64,000 nt of DNA. It comes from Pseudomonas oryzihabitans (GTDB taxonomy: Bacteria; Pseudomonadota; Gammaproteobacteria; Pseudomonadales; Pseudomonadaceae). The position numbers were made by a program, and so were the translations under genes. Each line of letters begins with the position of its first letter. Position 1 is the stretch's first letter. Below, piece by piece: positions 50,712 to 58,263 of this stretch. The DNA lies in contig NZ_CP013987.1 in NCBI RefSeq assembly GCF_001518815.1, positions 3,246,501 to 3,310,500 of the forward strand. Direction: 5' to 3'. The notes under the pieces were generated by a model that worked only from the letters and a program-made list of their open reading frames with translations, had not been told where the DNA came from and did no database searches.

Positions 50712-51907
50712 GCCACAGCCTCCTCATTTGCCAGCAGAGGCAGGACGAAGGTCACCAGGGTGCCGCGGCCCAGTTGCGAGCGCACAGTGAGCCGCCCGCC
50801 GTGGGCCTTGGCCATCGCCAGGGCAACCGGCAATCCGAGACCGGTACCGGTGGTCTTGGTGCTGAGAAAAGGCTCACCCAGACGCTGCCGGACCGCCGAA
50901 GGAATACCTGGCCCGGTATCGCTGATCGCCAGGCGTAACTCGGCATCGCGGCGATAGAGGTGCACCTTGAGCCGCGCCGACCGGCCACTGCCAGCCATGG
51001 CCTGCACGGCGTTGTGAATGAGATTGAGGGCTGCACCAACCAGCATGTCGCGATTGCAGGCGAGCAGACCGCTGCCCGCATCGAGTTGCCAGCGCACCGG
51101 ACAATTGCCGAGATGGGGCGCGGCCGCGTCACGCAAGGCCGTGAACAGCGCCTGGGGCGCCAGTCGATCTGCCAGGGGCAACTCACCCCGGGCGAACACC
51201 AGCATGTCGCGGACCTGATTTTCCAGCTCGTGCAGCCGCTCCTTGAGCCGGCCGGCGAAGCGCTGCTGCTGCTCCGCTGCCAGACCGCCCTCTTCCAGAT
51301 GACTGGCATAGAGCAGCGCCGCGGTGAGCGGCGTACGGATCTGATGAGCCAGCGAGGCCATGGTCCGGCCTAGCGCCGAGAGACGCTCGTGGCGGGCCAG
51401 CTCGCCCTGCAGATGACGCGTTTCGGTCAGGTCGTTGAGCAGCACCAGTTGCCCGGGTTCGCCATCCAGCGAGCGGATGGCAATGGACAGGCGCCTACCG
51501 TCGCGCAGGGAAACCTCATGGCCATCGTCATGGCGCGGGGCAAACGCCCGGGCGATCACCGTACGCCATAGCTCTCCCACCAACGGCTCGCCGAGCAGGG
51601 CCACGGCGACCGGATTTCCATCCCGCACCCGTCCGGCGCCATCCAACACCACGATGCCGGCGGGCAGCACATCGAGCAGGTTCTGCAGGCGACTGGCCAG
51701 GCGCTCCTTTTCCGCCAACTCCTGCAAGCGCTGGGCGGATACCCACTCCAGTTCACCCTGCAGCGAATTCATCCGGGCTTCGAGCAACTGGAAGGATTCG
51801 CTCAGCTGGCGCGACATCTGTCCCAGGGCCTCGCGGGCCTGCGCCGAGGCGGAGGCCTCCGCGAGGGTATCGGCAGGGACGGAGGAAGAAAGGGCTTGCG
51901 CAGGCAT
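50708..51907 (-). CDS. fleS: flagellar sensor histidine kinase FleS
   Basis: FleS is a soluble histidine kinase that phosphorylates FleR. The 399-residue protein has no membrane segment. It has a helical N-terminus, a PAS domain (about 75-165, LQNLLDVLPAGIVVLDGAGRVRDGNP), the phosphorylated His188 in SLAHQIRTPL, and an ATPase domain with NLIHNAVQAM, DTGPGIP and GTGLGLPV. A start at 51907 gives the length of known FleS; the in-frame ATG at 51937 is too close to the expected start site of the sigma-54 promoter at 51950-51965. The open frame further upstream runs through the intergenic repeat and is not coding. Confidence 0.94.
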   Translation of the reverse strand: MPAQALSSSVPADTLAEASASAQAREALGQMSRQLSESFQLLEARMNSLQGELEWVSAQRLQELAEKERLASRLQNLLDVLPAGIVVLDGAGRVRDGNPVAVALLGEPLVGELWRTVIARAFAPRHDDGHEVSLRDGRRLSIAIRSLDGEPGQLVLLNDLTETRHLQGELARHERLSALGRTMASLAHQIRTPLTAALLYASHLEEGGLAAEQQQRFAGRLKERLHELENQVRDMLVFARGELPLADRLAPQALFTALRDAAAPHLGNCPVRWQLDAGSGLLACNRDMLVGAALNLIHNAVQAMAGSGRSARLKVHLYRRDAELRLAISDTGPGIPSAVRQRLGEPFLSTKTTGTGLGLPVALAMAKAHGGRLTVRSQLGRGTLVTFVLPLLANEEAVA

Positions 51908-51949
51908 CGACTTAGGCTCGCGACGGACAATTGACATTGTCCGGACTGG

Positions 51950-51965
51950 AGCAAGACCCATGCCG
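51950..51965 (-). promoter_or_regulatory. sigma-54 promoter of fleSR
   Basis: The minus strand reads CGGCATGGGTCTTGCT, with GG and GC exactly ten bases apart, matching the -24/-12 consensus (TGGCAC-N5-TTGCA). The predicted start near 51939 leaves about 32 bases of leader before the fleS ATG at 51907. fleSR is FleQ/sigma-54 controlled in P. aeruginosa, so the site fits. Confidence 0.7.
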
Positions 51966-51988
51966 TCCCTGGGTCGGGGTGCCGTAGC

Positions 51989-52186
51989 GTGGAAAACGGC
52001 ACAGCCTTTTCCACTTGCCACGCTGGAAAAAGAAGGTGGATGAGGCTGAGCCGTCATCCACCCTGCCTCTACATCAGGGCGCCTGGCATCGCTGCGTAGG
52101 TTGGGTTGAGACGGCATTATCGTCGAAGCCCAACAGGCTTGGCCGAGTTGAGCATCGTTGGGCTTAGCTGCGCTCAACCCAACCTA
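51989..52186. repeat. compound dispersed repeat, copy 2, between fleQ and fleS
   Basis: Block A, GTGGAAAA (51989-51996) and TTTTCCAC (52007-52014), matches the copy at 40614-40639 in all but one base. Block B is TAGGTTGGGTTGAG (52097-52110) with its exact complement CTCAACCCAACCTA (52173-52186). Nested inside is AAGCCCAAC (52126-52134) with GTTGGGCTT (52157-52165). It fills most of the fleQ-fleS gap upstream of the sigma-54 promoter, where FleQ enhancer sites would be expected. Confidence 0.75.
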
Positions 52187-52197
52187 AAAAGCGCCTA

Positions 52198-53676
52198 CTA
52201 GATCTCTTCGTCGAACTCGTCGTCGCGACGGCCCATGCCGTATTTGCGCATCTTCTCGACCAGGGTGGTCCGGCGGATCCGTAGCCGTTCCGCAGCGCGC
52301 GCCACGACGCCACCGGCATCGTCCAGCGCCTGCTGGATAAAGCTCTTTTCCAGGTTGGCCAGGTAGTCCTTGAGATCCAAGCCCTCGCTGGGCAGCAGCG
52401 CCGACGATGACACCTCGACGGTCCCGATCCCGGCCATGGCCTCGCGCTCCTGCAGCTCCTCGCGCAGCGACTCCACCATGGGATCGGCTTCGTCCTCCAC
52501 ATAGCGGAACTTGAGTGGCAACTCGGCCACGCCGATGACGCCGTAGGGATGCATGATCGCCATGCGTTCCACCAGATTGGCCAATTCACGGACGTTGCCT
52601 GGCCACTCATGACGGCACAGCGACATGATGGCCGCCGAGTTGAAGCGGATGGAGCCGCGCTTCTCGTGCTCCATGCGCGCGATCAGTTCGTTGATCAGCA
52701 GCGGGATGTCCTCACCCCGTTCGCGCAGCGGCGCCATGTCGATGGGGAAGACGTTGAGGCGGTAGTAGAGGTCTTCACGGAAGGTGCCCGCGGCGATCAT
52801 CTGCTCCAGATTCTTGTGGGTCGCGGCGATGATGCGCACGTCCACGCTCTGGGTCTTGTTGCTGCCTACCCGCTCATAGGTCCGCTCCTGCAGCACCCGT
52901 AGCAGCTTGACCTGCATGGGCAGCGGCATGTCGCCGATCTCGTCGAGGAACAGGGTGCCGGTGTTGGCCAGTTCGAAGCGACCGGCGCGGCTGGTGATGG
53001 CGCCGGTGAAGGCACCCTTCTCATGGCCGAACAGTTCGCTTTCCAGCAACTCGGCGGGAATGGCGCCGCAGTTGACCGGCACGAAGGGTGCCTCGCGGCG
53101 CTTGGAGTGGAAGTGCAGGTTGCGCGCCACCACCTCCTTGCCAGTGCCGGATTCGCCCAGGATGAGCACCGTGGCCTCGGTATCGGCCACCTGCTGCATC
53201 ATCTTGCGCACGCCCTGAATGGCGCGGCTGGTACCTACCAGACTACGGAACAGCTCGGGCTCGCGCTGTCGGCCCCGGTCCCGGGCCTGGTCGTACATCT
53301 CCCGATAGACCTGGGCGCGATGCAGGGAATCCAGGAGCTTGTTGTAGGCCAGCGGATACTGGAGAGAAACCAGTACCCGCCGACGTACGTCGTCCGGCCA
53401 CTCCGGTTGCGCCGCTTCGCCCAGCAGCAGCAGCGGAACCATCTCGTCCCAGGCCACCACCTGCTTGAGCAGCTCGACGCTGTTGCCGCGACTGTCGACG
53501 CGCCCGACCAGCACGCAGCTGACCTGCCGACTGCTGTCGAGCGCTTCGAGGGAGGACTGCCAATCGGAACTGGTGCAGGCGAGATGAGCCTCGCCGAGAA
53601 AATCGAGAATGACCGATACCGCCTTGCGCCGCTCGGCTTCATCGTCGATCAGAAGGATCTTGGTTTCACGCCACAT
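52198..53676 (-). CDS. fleQ: master flagellar regulator FleQ
   Basis: FleQ is the sigma-54 enhancer-binding protein at the top of the Pseudomonas flagellar cascade and also responds to c-di-GMP. The 492 residues have an N-terminal FleQ receiver-like domain with DDEAERR near the start but no proper phosphoacceptor Asp. The AAA+ core has Walker A GESGTGK (174-180) and GAFTGA (221-226), and a Fis-type helix-turn-helix ends the protein ([20 protein letters not shown]). [13 protein letters not shown] matches known FleQ starts. It has a sigma-70 promoter upstream, and is separated from fleS by a repeat-filled gap. Confidence 0.97.
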   Translation of the reverse strand: MWRETKILLIDDEAERRKAVSVILDFLGEAHLACTSSDWQSSLEALDSSRQVSCVLVGRVDSRGNSVELLKQVVAWDEMVPLLLLGEAAQPEWPDDVRRRVLVSLQYPLAYNKLLDSLHRAQVYREMYDQARDRGRQREPELFRSLVGTSRAIQGVRKMMQQVADTEATVLILGESGTGKEVVARNLHFHSKRREAPFVPVNCGAIPAELLESELFGHEKGAFTGAITSRAGRFELANTGTLFLDEIGDMPLPMQVKLLRVLQERTYERVGSNKTQSVDVRIIAATHKNLEQMIAAGTFREDLYYRLNVFPIDMAPLRERGEDIPLLINELIARMEHEKRGSIRFNSAAIMSLCRHEWPGNVRELANLVERMAIMHPYGVIGVAELPLKFRYVEDEADPMVESLREELQEREAMAGIGTVEVSSSALLPSEGLDLKDYLANLEKSFIQQALDDAGGVVARAAERLRIRRTTLVEKMRKYGMGRRDDEFDEEI

Positions 53677-53759
53677 GTCCCTGCCCCAATTCGGCTTGTC
53701 GGTTCGCTACGCGCAGGTGTCGCCTGCATCCAAGTGCCAACTGGTCGGCATCTTGCGCA

Positions 53760-53788
53760 AGTTAAGACAAATTGTGATGCGGGGTCAA
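53760..53788 (-). promoter_or_regulatory. sigma-70 promoter of fleQ
   Basis: On the minus strand TTGACC (complement of 53783-53788) and TTAACT (complement of 53760-53765) are 17 bases apart. The start would lie about 77 bases before the fleQ ATG. fleQ is transcribed by sigma-70 in P. aeruginosa, which agrees. Confidence 0.65.
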
Positions 53789-53840
53789 TTTTATGGCGGC
53801 GAAATATCGAAACTTGGAATTACCGTCCAACAGATGACAG

Positions 53841-54152
53841 TCAACCGAACAGTTGATAGACCTTGGCCGCCTGATTCGACTTATTGAGCTTGGTCAGCTC
53901 CTGGGCGGTGGCATCCCGCTCTGCCTTGCAGCTCTGCAGCATGGAGGCATAGAGCGCCAGCAAGCGTTCGAGACTGGCGCGCAGGGCTACGGCTTCATCG
54001 CCCGTGGCATAAACCGCTTCGTCGACGAACAGCCGGCAATCCAGATCCAACTCGGCGATCCGCGTCCAGTCTCCCGCCTTGAGTGCAGCGGCCATCTGCT
54101 CATAGACGAGCTCGACACGTTCCACCGGGGTCTTTTGCATGGCGACGTTCAT
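53841..54152 (-). CDS. fliT: flagellar export chaperone FliT
   Basis: FliT is a small helical chaperone of the filament cap protein FliD. The 103-residue, mostly helical protein (VERVELVYEQMAAALKAGDWTRIAELDLDC, then LLALYASMLQSCKAERDATAQELTKL) fits FliT in size and in position immediately after fliS; sequence conservation in this family is low. The ATG at 54152 is used, with an alternative four codons later. It ends the fliD-fliS-fliT group, 164 bases upstream of fleQ. In PAO1 this position is held by fleP/fliT. Confidence 0.88.
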   Translation of the reverse strand: MNVAMQKTPVERVELVYEQMAAALKAGDWTRIAELDLDCRLFVDEAVYATGDEAVALRASLERLLALYASMLQSCKAERDATAQELTKLNKSNQAAKVYQLFG

Positions 54153-54166
54153 CGGTCGACTCCAGA

Positions 54167-54547
54167 TCAGGGGGCAATGGCATCCCAGCCGGATTTGATC
54201 TCGCGGATCAGGCCGGATACTTCTTCCAGGATAACAGGATCATTGTTGCGGTTGGCTTCGCTGAGCCGGCGGATCATGTAGTCGTACAGGCGATCCAGGT
54301 TAGTCGCGATCTCGCCACCCTGCTCGAAATCCAGAACGTCCTTCAAGCCGGCGATGATAGATACGGTCTTGCCGATCAGCTCACCCTTCTCCGGCAGCCA
54401 ACCCCGCTCAAGGGCACCTTGAGCCTTGGCCAGACGATCCAAGGCGCCCTGCATGAGCATCTGGATCAGCTGATGGGGACTGGCTTCGAACACCTGCGCC
54501 TGCAAACCGACTTGCTGGTATTGGCGCATGGCCGTCATTGCGTTCAT
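54167..54547 (-). CDS. fliS: flagellar export chaperone FliS
   Basis: FliS binds the disordered C-terminus of flagellin and keeps it from polymerising before export. The 126-residue protein begins MNAMTAMRQYQQVGLQAQVFEASPHQLIQMLMQGALDRL, with the family hallmark SPHQLIQMLY-like segment, and has LYDYMIRRLSEAN in the last helices. ATG at 54547 gives the same length as other Pseudomonas FliS; an upstream in-frame start adds 15 residues. It lies between fliD and fliT on the same strand. Confidence 0.95.
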   Translation of the reverse strand: MNAMTAMRQYQQVGLQAQVFEASPHQLIQMLMQGALDRLAKAQGALERGWLPEKGELIGKTVSIIAGLKDVLDFEQGGEIATNLDRLYDYMIRRLSEANRNNDPVILEEVSGLIREIKSGWDAIAP

Positions 54548-54631
54548 GTCACAACCTCTGTGTGTTTCCGATAGTTCTTTATCGGTCGTCACAGGCAGAA
54601 CTTGACGCCTGATCCGGCAAATTCTCTAGTG

Positions 54632-56077
54632 TCAGGAGCTCTTGGTCGCGAACGGCATGGACGCCAGCGAAGAGGCAAGCTGGGACGCCGTGCTGGACAG
54701 CTGGGAGTAGGTTGCATCCATAGCATTGTACTGTTTGTACAGACGGTCCTGGAGCGAGGTCATGCGCGTATTCAGCGCCGTCTGCTGCTGAGTGACCTTC
54801 TTGCGCACGTCACTCAGGGCCGAGGTCCGCTGCTCGAGAATACCGCCCGCCTGGGTATAGACGTCGAGTTTTCCCTTCATCCGCGCAGCCAGACCATTGT
54901 CACCCGTGAAAAAGCCTGCCAGGTCAGAAAAATTACCGCTTACCATCTTGCCCAGCTTGGTGTCGTCTATGGCGAGCGTGCCATCCTTCTGGGTCGTGAT
55001 GCCCAGATCGGCCAAGGCCTTGATTGACCCCGTCCCTTGCATGTTCACCAACTCATTGCGGATGGTGCTAGTAAGCGTTCGAGTGGTGGCATCCCCTACC
55101 AGCGCACCGGTGATGGGAGCGCTGTTTTCGCCTACCGTAGTGACAGCCGTCTGCGTCTTGATAACGCCCATTAGCTTGTTATAGGCATCGACGAATTTCT
55201 TGACGTTGCCCTTCACCCCGGCTTCGTCCTGGCTAACCCCTACGGTTATGGGAGCATCCTTGTCCGTCTTGGTCTTGAGCGTGAAGCTGACGCCCTCGAT
55301 GGCATCGTTGACGGTGTTGGTCTTGCTGGTGACTTGCAAGCCGTCCACCGTCATGAGGGCACTCTGCGCCCTGGTCAACATCCGTGCGGCGGCCGGATCA
55401 CTTGGCGTCGGCGGGTCGGCCACAGAGCTGTCGGTAGGCTTGGCAGACGGCGTGAACTCCAGCTTGGAAAGACTTTGGGTACCGCTGCCGTCGTCTCCTG
55501 AGACCGACACCGCAATGTCATTGCCGTCACCCGATTGAGTGCTGCTCAGTACCAGGCGTGCACCTTGGGTATCGCTGACGATGGTTGCGCTAAGGCCTTG
55601 AGATTTACCCGCCGTATTGATGGCGTCGCGAATACCCGCCAACGTGTTGTTGGTGGAGTCAATCTTGATACCGGGGATCGAGGTACTACCAACCTTGATG
55701 TCCAGGGTACCCTGACTGAACTTGTCCTTAGCGCTCACGGCTCCCAGGGCGACCTTGCTATTTGCGGCCAATTGCTTGACCTCGACCTGGTAACTACCCA
55801 GGCCGGCACTCTGGCTGGCGGTTGCCGTCAACACATCCGATTTTGACGTGCTGACAGTACGGGCCAGAAAGCTGGAGGGGCTATTGAGCGTGGTCAGAGC
55901 GCTCTGGAAATCGCTGATCGCGCTCTTGAGCGAACCGACGGCCGTGAGTTGCGCCACGGCCTCGTTTTCGGTCTTGGTGATCTGATTCTGCTTGGGTGCC
56001 TTTTCTGCCGCCACCATCGTTTTGACGATGGTGTCGATGTCGAGGCCTGAGCCGCCGATACCAGATATGCCTGCCAT
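54632..56077 (-). CDS. fliD: flagellar filament cap protein FliD
   Basis: FliD caps the growing filament and folds incoming flagellin; in P. aeruginosa it also binds mucin. The 481 residues start GISGIGGSGLDIDTIVKTMVAAEKAPKQ, the conserved FliD_N segment, and end with the coiled FliD_C segment RMTSLQDRLYKQYNAMDATYSQL. The middle is Ser/Thr-rich and variable, as is usual for the exposed domains. ATG at 56077 has GGGGGAG nine bases upstream; a TTG seven codons earlier is rejected. It is secreted by the flagellar type III apparatus. Confidence 0.96.
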   Translation of the reverse strand: MAGISGIGGSGLDIDTIVKTMVAAEKAPKQNQITKTENEAVAQLTAVGSLKSAISDFQSALTTLNSPSSFLARTVSTSKSDVLTATASQSAGLGSYQVEVKQLAANSKVALGAVSAKDKFSQGTLDIKVGSTSIPGIKIDSTNNTLAGIRDAINTAGKSQGLSATIVSDTQGARLVLSSTQSGDGNDIAVSVSGDDGSGTQSLSKLEFTPSAKPTDSSVADPPTPSDPAAARMLTRAQSALMTVDGLQVTSKTNTVNDAIEGVSFTLKTKTDKDAPITVGVSQDEAGVKGNVKKFVDAYNKLMGVIKTQTAVTTVGENSAPITGALVGDATTRTLTSTIRNELVNMQGTGSIKALADLGITTQKDGTLAIDDTKLGKMVSGNFSDLAGFFTGDNGLAARMKGKLDVYTQAGGILEQRTSALSDVRKKVTQQQTALNTRMTSLQDRLYKQYNAMDATYSQLSSTASQLASSLASMPFATKSS

Positions 56078-56140
56078 GTCTTCAATCTCCCCCGCCAACG
56101 TTTCGTCGTTGTGGATCCCGGATTACAAGATCCGTGCCGC

Positions 56141-56509
56141 TCAGGCTTTGGCCTCAAACATCAGGCTACGGAAGTCGTCGAGTTGCTTGGACAACTTCAA
56201 CACCTCCTCCGTAGGAATCTGTCGTACCAACTTGCCTGACTCGCCGTCGATCACCTTAACCACGACCTCGCCGGTGGAGTCGTCCACCTGGAAATCGAGA
56301 TTACGACGATCATTCTGTAGCTTTGATTTCAATCCGGAAACGGCGCTGTCCACGTCGTCCTGGTTAACCCCTGCAGCCGACTGTTGGGTTTTGTCCTGCT
56401 CAGTGGCCGCAGATTTTTCCGAAGACGAAACGGCAGCTATCCCGCTTCCTCCCGAATTGGCGCCAGAGGCGGGCACCGCGGCAAAACCCGATGTTTTGAC
56501 GATGTCCAT
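56141..56509 (-). CDS. flaG: flagellar protein FlaG
   Basis: FlaG-family proteins influence filament length in Pseudomonas and Campylobacter. The 122-residue protein has a low-complexity Ser/Ala-rich N-terminal half and a conserved C-terminal half, LKSKLQNDRRNLDFQVDDSTGEVVVKVIDGESGKLVRQIPTEE, of which the IPxEE core is the family mark. GAGGACAAAAC precedes the ATG at 56509. It lies between fliC and fliD, the same order as in PAO1. Confidence 0.93.
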   Translation of the reverse strand: MDIVKTSGFAAVPASGANSGGSGIAAVSSSEKSAATEQDKTQQSAAGVNQDDVDSAVSGLKSKLQNDRRNLDFQVDDSTGEVVVKVIDGESGKLVRQIPTEEVLKLSKQLDDFRSLMFEAKA

Positions 56510-56532
56510 GTTTTGTCCTCACAACGGATGAA

Positions 56533-56560
56533 AGGGAGAAGAGGCGTCCCTCTTCTCCCT
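56533..56560 (-). terminator. terminator of fliC
   Basis: A perfect 12-bp stem (AGGGAGAAGAGG at 56533-56544 with CCTCTTCTCCCT at 56549-56560) has the loop CGTC. On the minus strand it is followed by TTTCAT, 24 bases after the fliC stop. The short T run may permit some read-through into flaG. Confidence 0.75.
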
Positions 56561-56584
56561 GCCTTACCTAGCCGATCATCTGCC

Positions 56585-58036
56585 TTACTGGAGCAGGCTG
56601 AGTACCGACTGAGGCAGCTGCTTGGCCTGGGCCAGAATCGCGGTACCGGCCTGTTGCAGAACCTGGTTCTTCGACAGGTTGGCGGTCTCCTGGGCGTAGT
56701 CGGTGTCTTTGATCCGGCTACGAGCGGACGAGGCGTTTTCCGAGATGTTGGTCAGGTTGCTGATGGTGTTGTCGAAGCGGTTCTGCACGGCACCGAGGTC
56801 GGCACGCTGGCTGTCGATGTTGGCCAGGGCCTGGTCGATGACGGACAGCGCTTTCTGAGCACCGTCGGCAGTGGAGATGTCGACATCGGAGACCTTACTC
56901 AGCTCGGCGGTTTTCTTGCCGAATACGTCCGCAGTAGCGCCGGTCAGCGCAAAGGTGGTCGGGGAGTCCAGTTTCACGTAGCCGGTTGCGGTACCACCGT
57001 TGGCATGGATATCGGTCGCGGCGCTGAATTTTCCGTCGGTACCCTGAGATGCGACCTTGAAGGTAGCGTTCGCACTGTTGGTGTCGCCACCAAACTTGAT
57101 GTTCTCGCCCGAAGCAGAAGTAATGGTCAGCTTTTTGCTGTCCTTATCATAGTTCGCCGTGACGCCGAGCTTGCTGGCGTTGGAGTTGATCTGTGCGGCC
57201 AGCTCCTCGGTGCTGGTAACACCCACCAGGTCGACAGAGTTGTCGCCAACCGTCATCTTCATGTTGATCGAGCCGCTGGTAACGGCGACTTCAGCCTGAA
57301 CTACGGTACGAGCAGAAGCTGCCAGGCCGGGAATCTTGCCATCGAACTTTTCGGCCAGACTCTTGGCGCTATCGGTAGTGGCGATAGTCACGCTTTCGGA
57401 CTTGCCGCCGCCAACTACGTTGATGGTGCCGCTGGAGAAGACAGCGCCACTACCGGTGGTCACCTTACCCGTCTTGGTAGTGCCGTCGGCACCCTCGGTG
57501 GTAGCACCACCACCGATCTGATAGGAACCCAGAGCGGTCGAGGAAGTGTCTTTCAGCGTGATGTCGATGGTTTCGTAGGCATTGGAACCGATCTGGAAGC
57601 TGGTGGTCCCGAAGGAGCCATCGAGCAGCTTGCGGCCACCAAAGGTGGTGGTATCGGCGATACGGCTCAGCTCGGACTGCTGCGCGGAGACTTCTTTCTG
57701 CAGGGCAGCACGGTCAGCGTCACTGTTGGAACCGTTGGCGGACTGTACGGCCAGGTCGCGAATACGCTGCAGGATGTTGGTCGACTGCTGCATGGCACCT
57801 TCAGCGGTCTGCGACAGAGAGATGCCATCATTGGCGTTGCGAGTGGCCTGGTTCAGACCATTGATCTGGTTGGTCAGACGGTTGGAGATCTGCAGGCCGG
57901 CGGCGTCGTCCTTGGCACTGTTGATACGGCTACCGGTGGACAGGCGCTGCATGGAAGTGGACAGCGCGTTCGAGGAAGCTTGCAGGTTACGCTGGGTGTT
58001 CAGAGAAGCAATGTTGGTATTGACGGTAAGGGCCAT
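56585..58036 (-). CDS. fliC: flagellin, b-type-like
   Basis: The 483-residue flagellin has conserved D0/D1 ends: N-terminal [37 protein letters not shown] and [13 protein letters not shown], and C-terminal [20 protein letters not shown] with the final helix. The variable centre (about 160-390) is Ser/Thr/Gly-rich, offering many O-glycosylation sites. Length and layout resemble P. aeruginosa b-type flagellin. A consensus sigma-28 promoter precedes it and a hairpin terminator follows, so it is a single-gene transcript. Flagellin is exported by the flagellar apparatus with FliS, and the adjacent large transferase probably glycosylates it. Confidence 0.97.
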   Translation of the reverse strand: MALTVNTNIASLNTQRNLQASSNALSTSMQRLSTGSRINSAKDDAAGLQISNRLTNQINGLNQATRNANDGISLSQTAEGAMQQSTNILQRIRDLAVQSANGSNSDADRAALQKEVSAQQSELSRIADTTTFGGRKLLDGSFGTTSFQIGSNAYETIDITLKDTSSTALGSYQIGGGATTEGADGTTKTGKVTTGSGAVFSSGTINVVGGGKSESVTIATTDSAKSLAEKFDGKIPGLAASARTVVQAEVAVTSGSINMKMTVGDNSVDLVGVTSTEELAAQINSNASKLGVTANYDKDSKKLTITSASGENIKFGGDTNSANATFKVASQGTDGKFSAATDIHANGGTATGYVKLDSPTTFALTGATADVFGKKTAELSKVSDVDISTADGAQKALSVIDQALANIDSQRADLGAVQNRFDNTISNLTNISENASSARSRIKDTDYAQETANLSKNQVLQQAGTAILAQAKQLPQSVLSLLQ

Positions 58037-58125
58037 GGTGGCGTCCTCCAGTAGAACCGTGTGTGCCTGAGCATGCGAACGGGGCCTGCTTGCTCAGGCG
58101 CCCCTGCATTTCGCATTCGTCTTGT

Positions 58126-58152
58126 TTATCGGCGTGGACTCAGGAAGCTTTA
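58126..58152 (-). promoter_or_regulatory. sigma-28 (FliA) promoter of fliC
   Basis: The minus strand reads TAAAGCTT (complement of 58145-58152), an 11-base spacer, then GCCGATAA (complement of 58126-58133). This matches the FliA consensus TAAAGTTT-N11-GCCGATAA with one change. It lies 90 bases before the fliC ATG. Confidence 0.92.
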
Positions 58153-58191
58153 ATTTTTTCTTTCACTTCCTCTTGCTTTTTTGCGAGGAAG

Positions 58192-58215
58192 AAAAAAGGG
58201 AAGCCGTAGCTTCCC
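58192..58215 (-). terminator. terminator of the giant glycosyltransferase gene
   Basis: GGGAAGC (58198-58204) pairs with GCTTCCC (58209-58215) around CGTA. Six T follow on the minus strand (complement of 58192-58197), so it isolates the glycosyltransferase from the fliC promoter. Confidence 0.85.
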
Positions 58216-58263
58216 CCTGAGTACGATCTACCTTCGTATCGGCCAACAGGCCTCTAACTTGAA

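Noticed and set aside
56384-58054. Plus-strand open frame of 556 codons
   Set aside because: It is antisense to fliC and flaG, and is a mirror of the repetitive flagellin coding sequence.
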